Source of the DNA: an uncultured Planctomycetaceae bacterium
GTDB taxonomy: Bacteria > Planctomycetota > Planctomycetia > Pirellulales > Pirellulaceae
Length of the DNA stretch: 14,674 nt
Direction of reading: 5' to 3'
Assembly (NCBI GenBank): GCA_903927685.1
Contig: CAIYOB010001621.1
Coordinates: 1-14,674, forward strand
This document shows, one piece after another, positions 5,896 through 12,494 of the stretch. The notes under the pieces are model-generated. The model was not told the DNA's origin, searched no databases, and saw nothing but the letters and a program-made list of their open reading frames with translations. The position numbers and the translations under genes were made by a program. How positions within the stretch are numbered: the stretch's first letter is position 1; every line of letters starts with the position of its first letter.

Positions 5896-7596
5896 ATGGC
5901 AGCGTCGGGGCGGCTTGGGGGCGTGATCCACACGTACCAGAAATATGATCCCCAGCGGTTCCCCAGCCCGACGCAACCGCCGCCGGACCTGGTCTCGCCG
6001 GCCTTCGAGCACTGGCTGGCGGTCGGCGGTCGGCAGGAATTGACCGACGAGGAACTCTCGCGCGCGGTCCACATCGACCCCAGTCAGATCGCCGGCCTGG
6101 GGCCCAGCCTGGACGCTCTGATCGCGATGCTATTGGAGCGCAAGCGGAAGATCCTTGCCAAGTACGAGACGGACGCGGTCCGGCAGGCGGCCGCCCGTGG
6201 CTATCGGCAGGCGGCGGTCCAGTTGCCAGTGCCCGCCAAATTCCGGGACCGCTACTTCCGAGCCGCCCGGGAGGAGCAGCTGTACGACCTGGAACGGCTC
6301 TGGTATGCCGTGGGCAACGACCGCTCGCAACTGGCTCGCGGACTGCTGCAGGTGATGGAGCGACTGGGCGACAAGTACCAAGTGGACGAACTGGCCGCCA
6401 AATACACGTTCACCGGCCGGACGCCGCTGACAGTACCCGAGGCGTTGGCGGTGAAGGAGGAGTTGGAGCGGATCGATGAGCTGTTGAAGCAGTTGGAGCA
6501 AGCCCGCCAGACAGCGCAGATCGCGGTCGTCGACATGGAGTCGCTGGCCGAGTATGCCGAGCCGGGGGATATGGAGCGGCTGCAGGAGTTGCAGCAACGC
6601 GTCCAGGATTACCTCCGCGAACTAGCGGAACGTCAGGGCCTGGCCAAGGAGAACGGCGCCTTTCAGTTGACTCCGCAGGCGTACAAGCTGTTCCAGGGCA
6701 AGCTGTTGGAGCGGATCTTCAGCGAGTTGCAGCCGTCCCGCACCGGCCGGCATCAGGGCGCCGTCTCGGGCGAAGGGGCGGTCGAACTCCAGCAGACCAA
6801 GGTGTACGAGTTCGGCGATTCGATCACGCACATGGATATTCCGCAAACGTTGATCAATGCCATGTTGCGCGGCGGGACCGAATTGCCGTTGCGGCTGAAG
6901 ACCGAGGACATCGTCGTCCACCGCACCCGCAACACGCCCAAGTGCGCCACGGTCGTCGTGATGGACATGAGCGGCTCGATGCGGTACGACGGCCAGTACA
7001 TCAACGTCAAGCGAATGGGATTGGCGCTGAACGGGCTGATCCGCCGCGAATACCCCGGCGATTACCTGCATTTCATAGAGATGGCCACCTTTGCCAAGCC
7101 GCGGTCGAGCGGCGAGATCATCGACCTGTTGCCCAAGCCGGTGACAATCTTCGATCCGATTGTCCGCTTTCGCGTCGACATGAGCCGGGACGAGATCAGC
7201 GAGTCACAGATCCCGCCGCATTTCACGAACATCCAGCATGGCCTGCTGCTGGCCCGCCGGTTTCTCGCGGCCCAGGACACGCCGAATCGCCAAGTCATCC
7301 TGATCACCGACGGCCTGCCGACGGCGCACTTCGACGGTTCGTGGCTGTACCTGCTGTATCCGCCCGATCCGCTGACCGAAGATGCGACGCTGCGCGAAGG
7401 CCGGCTGTGCCAGCGGGCGGGAATCACGATCAATGTGTTTCTGATCCCCAGCTGGTCGCAGTCCGCCGAGGATATCCGGTTTGCCTATCGGCTGGCCGAA
7501 TCCACCCGGGGCCGGGTGTTTTTCACGGCCGGCCGCGACTTGGACCGCTACGTCGTCTGGGACTATGTCAAACGCCGGCGGGAGATTGTGGCGTAA
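5896..7596 (+). CDS. VWA-domain protein with intact MIDAS motif
   Basis: This protein has 566 residues from the ATG at 5896. The first 180 or so residues are helical, and residues about 185-250 are rich in Glu, Gln and Leu and probably form a coiled coil. The C-terminal half is a von Willebrand factor A domain. Its metal-binding site is visible as D357-M-S359-G-S361 (VVVMDMSGSMRYDG) and the ITDG motif with D472. There is no signal peptide or membrane helix, so it should act in the cytoplasm. Related bacterial VWA proteins usually work with a MoxR- or ChlI-like AAA+ ATPase, with the VWA protein acting as the adaptor or substrate clamp. No such ATPase lies beside it: the upstream gene is divergent and the downstream gene mgtE is convergent. 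It is thus an apparent single-gene unit, and the partner, if any, must be elsewhere. The exact role is unknown. Confidence 0.85.
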   Translation: MAASGRLGGVIHTYQKYDPQRFPSPTQPPPDLVSPAFEHWLAVGGRQELTDEELSRAVHIDPSQIAGLGPSLDALIAMLLERKRKILAKYETDAVRQAAARGYRQAAVQLPVPAKFRDRYFRAAREEQLYDLERLWYAVGNDRSQLARGLLQVMERLGDKYQVDELAAKYTFTGRTPLTVPEALAVKEELERIDELLKQLEQARQTAQIAVVDMESLAEYAEPGDMERLQELQQRVQDYLRELAERQGLAKENGAFQLTPQAYKLFQGKLLERIFSELQPSRTGRHQGAVSGEGAVELQQTKVYEFGDSITHMDIPQTLINAMLRGGTELPLRLKTEDIVVHRTRNTPKCATVVVMDMSGSMRYDGQYINVKRMGLALNGLIRREYPGDYLHFIEMATFAKPRSSGEIIDLLPKPVTIFDPIVRFRVDMSRDEISESQIPPHFTNIQHGLLLARRFLAAQDTPNRQVILITDGLPTAHFDGSWLYLLYPPDPLTEDATLREGRLCQRAGITINVFLIPSWSQSAEDIRFAYRLAESTRGRVFFTAGRDLDRYVVWDYVKRRREIVA

Positions 7597-7603
7597 CGGC
7601 CGC

Positions 7604-7627
7604 GGCCAGACCCTTCAGCGTCTGGCC
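7604..7627. terminator. Hairpin between convergent VWA and mgtE genes
   Basis: GGCCAGAC (7604-7611) and GTCTGGCC (7620-7627) make a perfect 8-bp stem with an 8-nt loop. It sits 7 bases after the VWA stop and overlaps the mgtE stop codon, a position suited to terminating both transcripts. No T-tract follows on either strand, so it is not a classical intrinsic terminator. Confidence 0.45.
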
Positions 7628-8976
7628 AGCGAGATCAGCAACAGGGCCACGTTCATATAAATGACGATGCCCAGGATGTCCACGATGCCGGCCACAAAGG
7701 GGTTGCTCATCAGAGCCGGATCGAGTCCCAGCCGCTTGAAGAACAGCGGCAGGGCCGAGCCGGCGAGCGTGCCGGCCAGCACGACCAGGACCAGCGTTAC
7801 AGCCACGACGCTGGCCGACACCAAGTCTCCGGCGACGATCAGGGCCGCTGCGAAGCCGAAAACGGCCAGGAAACTGCCGAGCAGGAGTCCCATCACAAAC
7901 TCGCGGCGGATCACGCGATGCCAATCTCGCAGGTGCACGTCGCCGGTCGCCAACGCGGTGATGACCAGCGTCGCCGTCTGATTGCCGGAATTGCCGCCGC
8001 TGGAAATCACCAGCGGGATGAACAGGACCAGCCAGGCGTACGCCTCGATGTCGTGCGAATAAGCCTGCAGCGCAAAAGCGGTGGACAACGCCGTGAAGAA
8101 CAGGATCGTCAACCACATGCCCCGCTTCCAGCTGAGCGTGAAGATCGACGTCCGCATGTAGCTTTCTTCCAGCGGGGCTACACCGGCGATACGCTGGGCA
8201 TCCTCGACGGCCTCCTCCCGCATCACGTCGATCACGTCGTCGTGCGTGACGATGCCCAGCATCCGATGCTCGTCATCCACGACCGGGATGGCCAGCAGAT
8301 CGTAGCGGGCGACCTTGGTGGCCACGACTTCCTGGTCATCCAGGACGTCGACGGCCGCCACGTCGGTCTCCATCAATTCGGCCAACCGCGTCTCGGGGTG
8401 CGTCATGGCGGAGACCAGCTGCCGCGCCGAGACGACGCCCCGGAGATGATCCGTGGCGTCGACGACGTACAGGTAATAGATCGTCTCCAGCTGTTCCGCT
8501 TGGCGGCCCAGTTCCGCCAGTGCTTCTCGGACCGTCAACGACTCGCTCAACTTGGCAAAGTCCGTGGTCATCACGGCGCCGGCGGAATCTTCAGGATAGG
8601 CTTGCAGCCGCAAGATGTCCCGCCGCTCCTCGGCCGGCAGGAGGGGGAGCAGTTCCTGGACGACCGCGTCATCGGTCTCGTCCAGCAAGTCGACCCGGTC
8701 GTCGGGCGACATGTCCGCCAGCAGTCCGGCCACCTCGCCGCGATCCTGGGTTTCCAGGATTTCGATCTGCTTCTCTTCCGGAAAGAAGCCGAAAATCTCG
8801 TCGCGGAGCGCGGGCTCGGCGTACTGCAGCACCCGCCAGATCTCGTCGGCGTGCAAGCCCTCCATGAACTCCGCCGTCCGCGCCGGGTGCAACGCCGTGC
8901 AGAACTCGCGCAGTTCCGCCTCGTTGCTTTCCGCCAGCATCTCCCGGAGTTCGGGCAGATACAGTGTGTTGATCAT
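7615..8976 (-). CDS. mgtE: MgtE magnesium transporter/channel
   Basis: This 453-residue inner-membrane Mg2+ channel has full family length. Residues 1-130 are the cytosolic MgtE N domain, with repeated acidic helical motifs such as LLADMSPDDRVDLLDE. Two CBS domains follow at about 137-195 and 200-256; in the family these bind Mg2+ and close the pore when cytosolic Mg2+ is high. The five-helix pore domain spans about 285-450. It includes the signature ISSGGNSGNQTATL (GGNSGNQ at 327-333) and a last helix with the conserved acidic residue D433 (IVDILG), which corresponds to the pore Mg2+ ligand of characterised MgtE. The ATG at 8976 follows the htrA stop codon by a single base, so translation is probably coupled to htrA. 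No Shine-Dalgarno sequence is obvious, which is consistent with that. No M-box-like leader was recognised. Confidence 0.95.
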   Translation of the reverse strand: MINTLYLPELREMLAESNEAELREFCTALHPARTAEFMEGLHADEIWRVLQYAEPALRDEIFGFFPEEKQIEILETQDRGEVAGLLADMSPDDRVDLLDETDDAVVQELLPLLPAEERRDILRLQAYPEDSAGAVMTTDFAKLSESLTVREALAELGRQAEQLETIYYLYVVDATDHLRGVVSARQLVSAMTHPETRLAELMETDVAAVDVLDDQEVVATKVARYDLLAIPVVDDEHRMLGIVTHDDVIDVMREEAVEDAQRIAGVAPLEESYMRTSIFTLSWKRGMWLTILFFTALSTAFALQAYSHDIEAYAWLVLFIPLVISSGGNSGNQTATLVITALATGDVHLRDWHRVIRREFVMGLLLGSFLAVFGFAAALIVAGDLVSASVVAVTLVLVVLAGTLAGSALPLFFKRLGLDPALMSNPFVAGIVDILGIVIYMNVALLLISLARR

Positions 8977-8977
8977 C

Positions 8978-10153
8978 TTAGGGCCGCCGGCGCAGAGCGT
9001 CTTCCTTCAGCTCCTGCAACGTCACGGACACCGTGACCGGCGTTCCGTCGCGCATGACTTTGACGGACTGCTGCGAGCCGATCGGCTTCTGTTCCACCAG
9101 GTCCTGCAGATCGCGCGGTCCCGGCGTTCGCTGGCCGGCGAATTCGACGATCACATCGTTGATCTTCAGGCCGGCGGCATCGGCCGGGCTGCCGGGCAGC
9201 ACTTCGCGGACAAAGACCCCGGCGCGGCTGGGCAATTTGAGCTTCAGAGCGGCCTCGGTGGACAGCTCTTCGATGCCGATCCCCAGCGATGCGCGCCGGA
9301 CCCGGCCTTGCGTCAGCAACTCCTGCGCAATCCACTTGGCGCGATCGATCGGGATGGCGAAACCAATGCCCTGGTAGCCGCCGCTCATCGAAGCAATCGC
9401 CGTGTTGATGCCGACGACCTGGCCCTCGAGGTCGACCAGCGGCCCGCCGGAGTTGCCGGGGTTGATGGCGGCATCGGTCTGCAGCAGCTTGCCTCGCCGG
9501 ACCTTGTCGATTCCCCGCCCTTTGCCGCTGATGATCCCGGCGCTGACGGTCGCTTCCAACTCGAATGGGTTGCCGATCGCGATCACCCAGTCGCCGATCT
9601 GCAATGGTTCGGACTCGCCCAGGCGGGCCGCCTGCAGCGGCTGGCCGGGATCGGGCTTGATCCGCACGATGGCCAGTTCGCTCATCGGATCGGTTTTGAC
9701 GTCCAGAACCTTCAGTTCCAGGCCGTTCTCCAGGCGGGCGACGATTTCATCAGCTCCCTGCACCACGTGGTTGTTCGTCAGGATGATCCCGCTGGCGTCG
9801 ATAATCACACCCGAGCCGACGCCCGTCTTGATCGTCGGCGATTCGGCCTGGCCCTCCGGGGATTCACCGGGCAACGGATCGGGAAGCAGGCCGCGAAAGC
9901 GGGGGTTTTCGAGCAGACGCCGCAGATCGCCGTCGCCGCGAATCGACTCCGGCTTGGACCTCGTGATCAACATGACCACCGAAGGCAGGGCGGTTTCGGC
10001 TGCCTGGCGAAAGGCTCGGGACAAGCCCCGGGCGTTGTTGATCGCCACCGTCATGTCGTCCTGTGCGGACAGCGGCACGCCGACGCCCCACGGCGCGGCC
10101 AGGGCCAGGCAGCAGAACAGACTCAGGAACCTTCTCCGACGTGACTGCGGCAT
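8978..10153 (-). CDS. HtrA/DegP-like exported serine protease with one PDZ domain, Glu in the triad
   Basis: This 391-residue protein starts at the ATG at 10153, which has GGGGAG seven bases upstream; an in-frame TTG at 10168 is less likely. A Sec signal peptide is clear: MPQSRRRR, then a hydrophobic core FLSLFCCLALAA, ending near PLSAQ. A trypsin-like domain follows with H129 (TNNHVVQG) and S235 (NPGNSGGPL). The third triad position, in the motif that reads (T/S)DLA in DegP and DegS, is SELA here, so the residue is E159. The spacing (129, 159, 235) closely matches DegP (105, 135, 210), so the alignment is firm. One PDZ domain occupies roughly residues 285-385 (GVFVREVLPGSPADAAGLK). Family members degrade or hold misfolded envelope proteins in the periplasm. 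It forms an operon with mgtE. Whether Glu supports full proteolysis is open. Confidence 0.93.
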   Translation of the reverse strand: MPQSRRRRFLSLFCCLALAAPWGVGVPLSAQDDMTVAINNARGLSRAFRQAAETALPSVVMLITRSKPESIRGDGDLRRLLENPRFRGLLPDPLPGESPEGQAESPTIKTGVGSGVIIDASGIILTNNHVVQGADEIVARLENGLELKVLDVKTDPMSELAIVRIKPDPGQPLQAARLGESEPLQIGDWVIAIGNPFELEATVSAGIISGKGRGIDKVRRGKLLQTDAAINPGNSGGPLVDLEGQVVGINTAIASMSGGYQGIGFAIPIDRAKWIAQELLTQGRVRRASLGIGIEELSTEAALKLKLPSRAGVFVREVLPGSPADAAGLKINDVIVEFAGQRTPGPRDLQDLVEQKPIGSQQSVKVMRDGTPVTVSVTLQELKEDALRRRP

Positions 10154-10160
10154 CGAGCAT

Positions 10161-10166
10161 CTCCCC
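10161..10166 (-). promoter_or_regulatory. Ribosome-binding site of the htrA-like gene
   Basis: GGGGAG on the minus strand, seven bases before the ATG at 10153. It supports that start over the in-frame TTG at 10168. Confidence 0.6.
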
Positions 10167-10246
10167 AACGAACCCCAAGAACTCCCTGCGGCATTCGGCC
10201 CAAAAGAGACCGGTGCGAGTTACGCGTCCGGTTCTCAACAGCCCAC

Positions 10247-10274
10247 ATTATAGAGAACGGCGGTCCGAGGCCAA
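10247..10274 (-). promoter_or_regulatory. Probable promoter of the htrA-mgtE operon
   Basis: On the minus strand a perfect -10 hexamer TATAAT (10247-10252) is preceded, after 16 bp, by TTGGCC (10269-10274), which matches the -35 consensus at 4 of 6 positions. The predicted transcript start is near 10240, giving a leader of about 87 bases. A perfect TATAAT is unlikely by chance in DNA this GC-rich. Confidence 0.5.
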
Positions 10275-10291
10275 CGGCCCAACGTGTTGGA

Positions 10292-10320
10292 TTGACAGGG
10301 GGAGCGTTAATTGCTACCGT
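10292..10320 (+). promoter_or_regulatory. Probable promoter of rnc
   Basis: A perfect -35 hexamer TTGACA (10292-10297) is followed after 17 bp by TACCGT (10315-10320), which keeps the most conserved -10 positions (T, A and final T). The transcript would start near 10327, only about 20 bases before the rnc ATG at 10348. A small dyad, CCAAC-GT-GTTGG (10279-10290), lies just upstream. Confidence 0.45.
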
Positions 10321-10347
10321 TTCACTGGTCAAATCCGGATTGTGCCC

Positions 10348-11202
10348 ATGCCAGCAATGCATAGCGAAGACGATTTCCCCCCCGAAATGAATGGTGATGA
10401 CGAGTCGGCCGCCTTTCTCCGCGACTTGGAAGCGGAATGGGCCGACGTTGATGAGTTTCCGCCTGAACTGGATGAGCCGCCGCCCGAACCGGACGAGAAC
10501 CAGTCCACGCGGCTGGAACGTTGCGAACGCCGGATCGGCTATGTCTTTCGCGACAAGGAGTTGCTGCGCGAGGCGTTGACGCACGCGTCGTGCGCCGAGC
10601 ATCGGCTGGCCTCGAACGAGCGGCTCGAGTTCCTGGGCGACGCGATCCTGGGCGCGATCGTCTGCGAACTCCTATTCCGGCGCTACCCCCAATACCAGGA
10701 AGGCGACTTGACGAAGATTAAGTCCGTAGTGGTCAGTCGTCAGTCGTGCGCCAAGATCAGCGAGGCGCTCGGCCTGCAGGAGTTCCTGATCGTGGGCAAG
10801 GGGGTCTCTGCCAGCCCCTCGATTCCGCTGTCCCTGCTGGCCGACGTGTTCGAGTCGCTGATTGGCGCCGTCCACCTGGACGGCGGCAGCGACGCGGCCA
10901 AGCGGTTCATCGAAGGCGTGATGGGGCCGGAAATCGAACTGGCCGCGGTCGGAGAGTTGGGCGGGAACTTCAAGTCGCTGCTGCAGCAGGTTGCCCAGCG
11001 GGAATTTGCCAGCACGCCGTCCTACGACTTGCTGGACGAAAAAGGGCCCGCTCATCGCAAGTGTTTCAAAGTCGCGGCCCAGATCGCCGGCGCCCGCTAC
11101 CAGCCCGCCTGGGGACGGAATAAGAAGGAAGCCGAACAGCGGGCCGCCTGCAACGCGCTGGCCGAAATCAAAGGCGAGACGCCGATTTTTCCCTCCGATT
11201 GA
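10348..11202 (+). CDS. rnc: Ribonuclease III with acidic N-terminal extension
   Basis: RNase III cleaves double-stranded RNA in rRNA precursors and structured mRNAs as a cytoplasmic homodimer. From the ATG at 10348 the protein has 284 residues, longer than the usual 220-230. The first 54 or so residues are an extension rich in Asp, Glu and Pro (DDFPPEMNGDDES, DVDEFPPELDEPPPEPDE). The catalytic domain then follows, with the signature ERLEFLGDA at 91-99 (E94, D98) and the second acidic site E169 in FESLIGAVHLDGG. The D98-E169 spacing matches E. coli D45-E117 to within one residue. A double-stranded-RNA-binding domain fills about 205-282, ending in the basic stretch GRNKKEAEQRAACNALAEI. No strong Shine-Dalgarno sequence precedes the ATG. 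In-frame alternatives are GTG 10342, ATG 10357 and ATG 10387; only the last would remove much of the extension. Confidence 0.95.
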   Translation: MPAMHSEDDFPPEMNGDDESAAFLRDLEAEWADVDEFPPELDEPPPEPDENQSTRLERCERRIGYVFRDKELLREALTHASCAEHRLASNERLEFLGDAILGAIVCELLFRRYPQYQEGDLTKIKSVVVSRQSCAKISEALGLQEFLIVGKGVSASPSIPLSLLADVFESLIGAVHLDGGSDAAKRFIEGVMGPEIELAAVGELGGNFKSLLQQVAQREFASTPSYDLLDEKGPAHRKCFKVAAQIAGARYQPAWGRNKKEAEQRAACNALAEIKGETPIFPSD

Positions 11203-11303
11203 GGCCCGTGCTTCGATCACCGACCTGTACCTGGGCGGCATCCTGCGGCCCGTGCTGCTGGTCGATCGCGGGGACTAGGCGCCCGTCAGCCGGCGCCGCC
11301 GGC
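11203..11303. other. Convergent intergenic stretch between rnc and the flavodoxin-fold gene
   Basis: It contains a 10-bp direct repeat GGCCCGTGCT (11203-11212 and 11247-11256). A short hairpin, GCCGGC-GCC-GCCGGC (11289-11303), overlaps the last codons of the minus-strand gene. The hairpin could end rnc transcripts but lacks a T-tract. I see no gene here. Confidence 0.3.
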
Positions 11304-12005
11304 CATTCTCAGGGCGACTTCGGCCACGCGGCGGCCGAGGTTGTCGGCGGCCTTCAGCCCGATTTCATCCTTGCTGATGTCGTCGCCCTGGTTCCAGACC
11401 ACGGGACCAAAGTGGGCGCTGGGGCGGCCGTCGCCGATCATGATCATCTCCTGAGCCATCATGGCGGCCTGGACCGACTGGATCGTCAACTCCTGGCCGC
11501 CGTCGCGCGAGCTGCCCGTGGCCACCACGCCACCGACTTTATTTGACAAGCTGAAGTCGTTCTTGCGGAACACCATCCAGCGTTCCAGGAACGCCTTGCA
11601 CAGCGAGGACATGTTGGCAAAGTAAGTCGGCGTGCCGATGACGATGCCGGCTACGTCCGGGGCGGACAGCTTTTCGGCGATCGCCGGGAAATCGTCCCGC
11701 TCGCCGGGCTCCAACGTTCCGCCCACCACGACCTCGACGGGCATCTTCAGGCCGGCCAACTCGATCAGCTCAATCTCGATCCGCTCGGGGGCAACCGCCT
11801 GGGCGGCATCCAGCACCCGCTGGACCGCAGCGGCCGTGGTCTTGCCTTTACGCAGGCTGGTCGAGACCCCCACGATCTTGAGCTTGGCTCCCGCTTCAGC
11901 CGCCTGCGGAGCCGACGCCGTCGCCGCCGTGACCGCCGCCGCGGCCGCCGTGCCGACGCTGACCTGATGGAGGAATCCCCGCCGAGTGACAATGTTCTTG
12001 GGCAT
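11286..12005 (-). CDS. Tat-exported flavodoxin-fold NAD(P)H-dependent oxidoreductase
   Basis: This 239-residue protein starts at the ATG at 12005, with AAAGGA 8 bases upstream. The frame is open further upstream, but that sequence is not protein-like, and the Tat motif fixes the start. The N-terminus MPKNIVTRRGFLHQ carries a twin-arginine motif (TRRGFL), then an Ala-rich region ending APQAAEA, so the folded protein with its cofactor should be exported to the periplasm. The mature part is a flavodoxin-like FMN-binding domain of the NADPH-dependent FMN reductase family. It shows a phosphate-loop-like segment GVSTSLRKGKT after strand 1, a GTPTYFANMSSLCKAFLERW segment typical of the family, and a third FMN-contacting region near VVATGSSRDGG. 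The substrate is unknown. It is divergent from the HzsA-related gene and convergent with rnc. Confidence 0.85.
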   Translation of the reverse strand: MPKNIVTRRGFLHQVSVGTAAAAAVTAATASAPQAAEAGAKLKIVGVSTSLRKGKTTAAAVQRVLDAAQAVAPERIEIELIELAGLKMPVEVVVGGTLEPGERDDFPAIAEKLSAPDVAGIVIGTPTYFANMSSLCKAFLERWMVFRKNDFSLSNKVGGVVATGSSRDGGQELTIQSVQAAMMAQEMIMIGDGRPSAHFGPVVWNQGDDISKDEIGLKAADNLGRRVAEVALRMAGGAG

Positions 12006-12150
12006 GGCTTCGGTCCTTTCACGTGCCAGAGGGTCATGGTTGGTCAAGACGCGGACCGGGACACGCCCCAGCGGACGCGTGAAAGGTCGCTGGATACTCG
12101 CGACCGCGTCAGGAATGACGATAAGGGCCTGACGATGCGATGTCAACGGC

Positions 12151-12180
12151 GAGCCTTCGTGACCGTGAGCCTTCGCGACC
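12151..12180. repeat. Near-perfect 14-bp direct repeat
   Basis: GAGCCTTCGTGACC (12151-12164) and GAGCCTTCGCGACC (12167-12180) differ at one base and are separated by GT. The 16-bp period is about one and a half helical turns. Confidence 0.7.
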
Positions 12181-12308
12181 GGTGACCCGCAGTCAATTGC
12201 CTGCGACACCAGGGGCTCGAGCCGAGCCGCTCACGCGTTGGGCGGGAAAGGGGTACCGGCACCGATCGTCCTGCCCGTATGAGGTAATCCGGAGCATCGA
12301 GGACTGGC

Positions 12309-12334
12309 AATCTGCCGGATAAATCTGCCGGATA
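12309..12334. repeat. Exact 13-bp tandem duplication
   Basis: AATCTGCCGGATA occurs twice with no gap, at 12309-12321 and 12322-12334. It ends about 31 bases upstream of the proposed -10 element, where an activator site or a -35-replacing element would lie. Confidence 0.85.
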
Positions 12335-12339
12335 CTCAG

Positions 12340-12370
12340 GTAGCGTGGCGGCCCGCCGCCATGCTACAAT
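12340..12370 (+). promoter_or_regulatory. Extended -10 promoter overlapped by a 28-nt inverted repeat
   Basis: TGCTACAAT (12362-12370) is an extended -10 element: TG, one base, then TACAAT, 5/6 of the consensus. No good -35 hexamer is seen. The inverted repeat has arms GTAGC (12340-12344) plus TGGCGG (12346-12351) pairing with CCGCCA (12356-12361) plus GCTAC (12363-12367), with one G/T mismatch and a 4-nt loop. Its right arm covers most of the -10 element, so it could be a repressor operator. The expected transcript start is near 12377. Confidence 0.5.
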
Positions 12371-12389
12371 ACGCCCGACGATGCGGCTT

Positions 12390-12411
12390 CGGCCTCGCCG
12401 TTGCGAGGCCG
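12390..12411 (+). promoter_or_regulatory. Leader hairpin upstream of the HzsA-related gene
   Basis: CGGCCTCGC (12390-12398) and GCGAGGCCG (12403-12411) form a perfect 9-bp stem with a CGTT loop, about 84 bases before the start codon and inside the predicted 5' leader. No T-tract follows, so it is more likely an mRNA-stability or repetitive element than a terminator. Confidence 0.5.
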
Positions 12412-12481
12412 GCACATCCCGCCTGAACATTCCTGCCCGAGGCGTACCGGAGTCCACTGGCAGGCCCACCATGCACCTGCC

Positions 12482-12487
12482 GGAGGA
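12482..12487 (+). promoter_or_regulatory. Strong ribosome-binding site of the HzsA-related gene
   Basis: GGAGGA, seven bases before the ATG at 12495. It fixes the start together with the signal peptide that follows. Confidence 0.75.
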
Positions 12488-12494
12488 CGCGAAC

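Larger units (their letters stand above)
12006..12494. other. 489-bp divergent intergenic region with repeats and dyads
   Basis: No convincing gene is present between the flavoprotein and HzsA-related starts. It holds a hairpin GGTCGC/GCGACC (12085-12090 and 12100-12105), flanked by GACGC/GCGTC (12074-12078 and 12106-12110). It also holds a near-exact tandem repeat at 12151-12180, a 13-bp exact tandem duplication at 12309-12334, a large inverted repeat at 12340-12367 over an extended -10 element, and a leader hairpin at 12390-12411. This is an unusually structured shared control region. Confidence 0.6.

Noticed and set aside
7918..9036. Plus-strand open frame of 372 codons antisense to mgtE
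   Set aside because: Composition is the mirror of the mgtE codons (many Gln, His, Arg), with no family resemblance.
8615..10144. Long plus-strand open frame (509 codons) across htrA and mgtE
   Set aside because: It is antisense to two well-supported genes, has no recognisable domain, and long antisense frames are expected in GC-rich coding DNA.
8978..10240. M-box Mg2+ riboswitch for the htrA-mgtE operon
   Set aside because: The short leader between the predicted transcript start and htrA shows no recognisable M-box elements.
11203..11285. Small gene between rnc and the flavodoxin-fold gene
   Set aside because: The stretch is short, has no ribosome-binding site or family resemblance, and both flanking genes end here.
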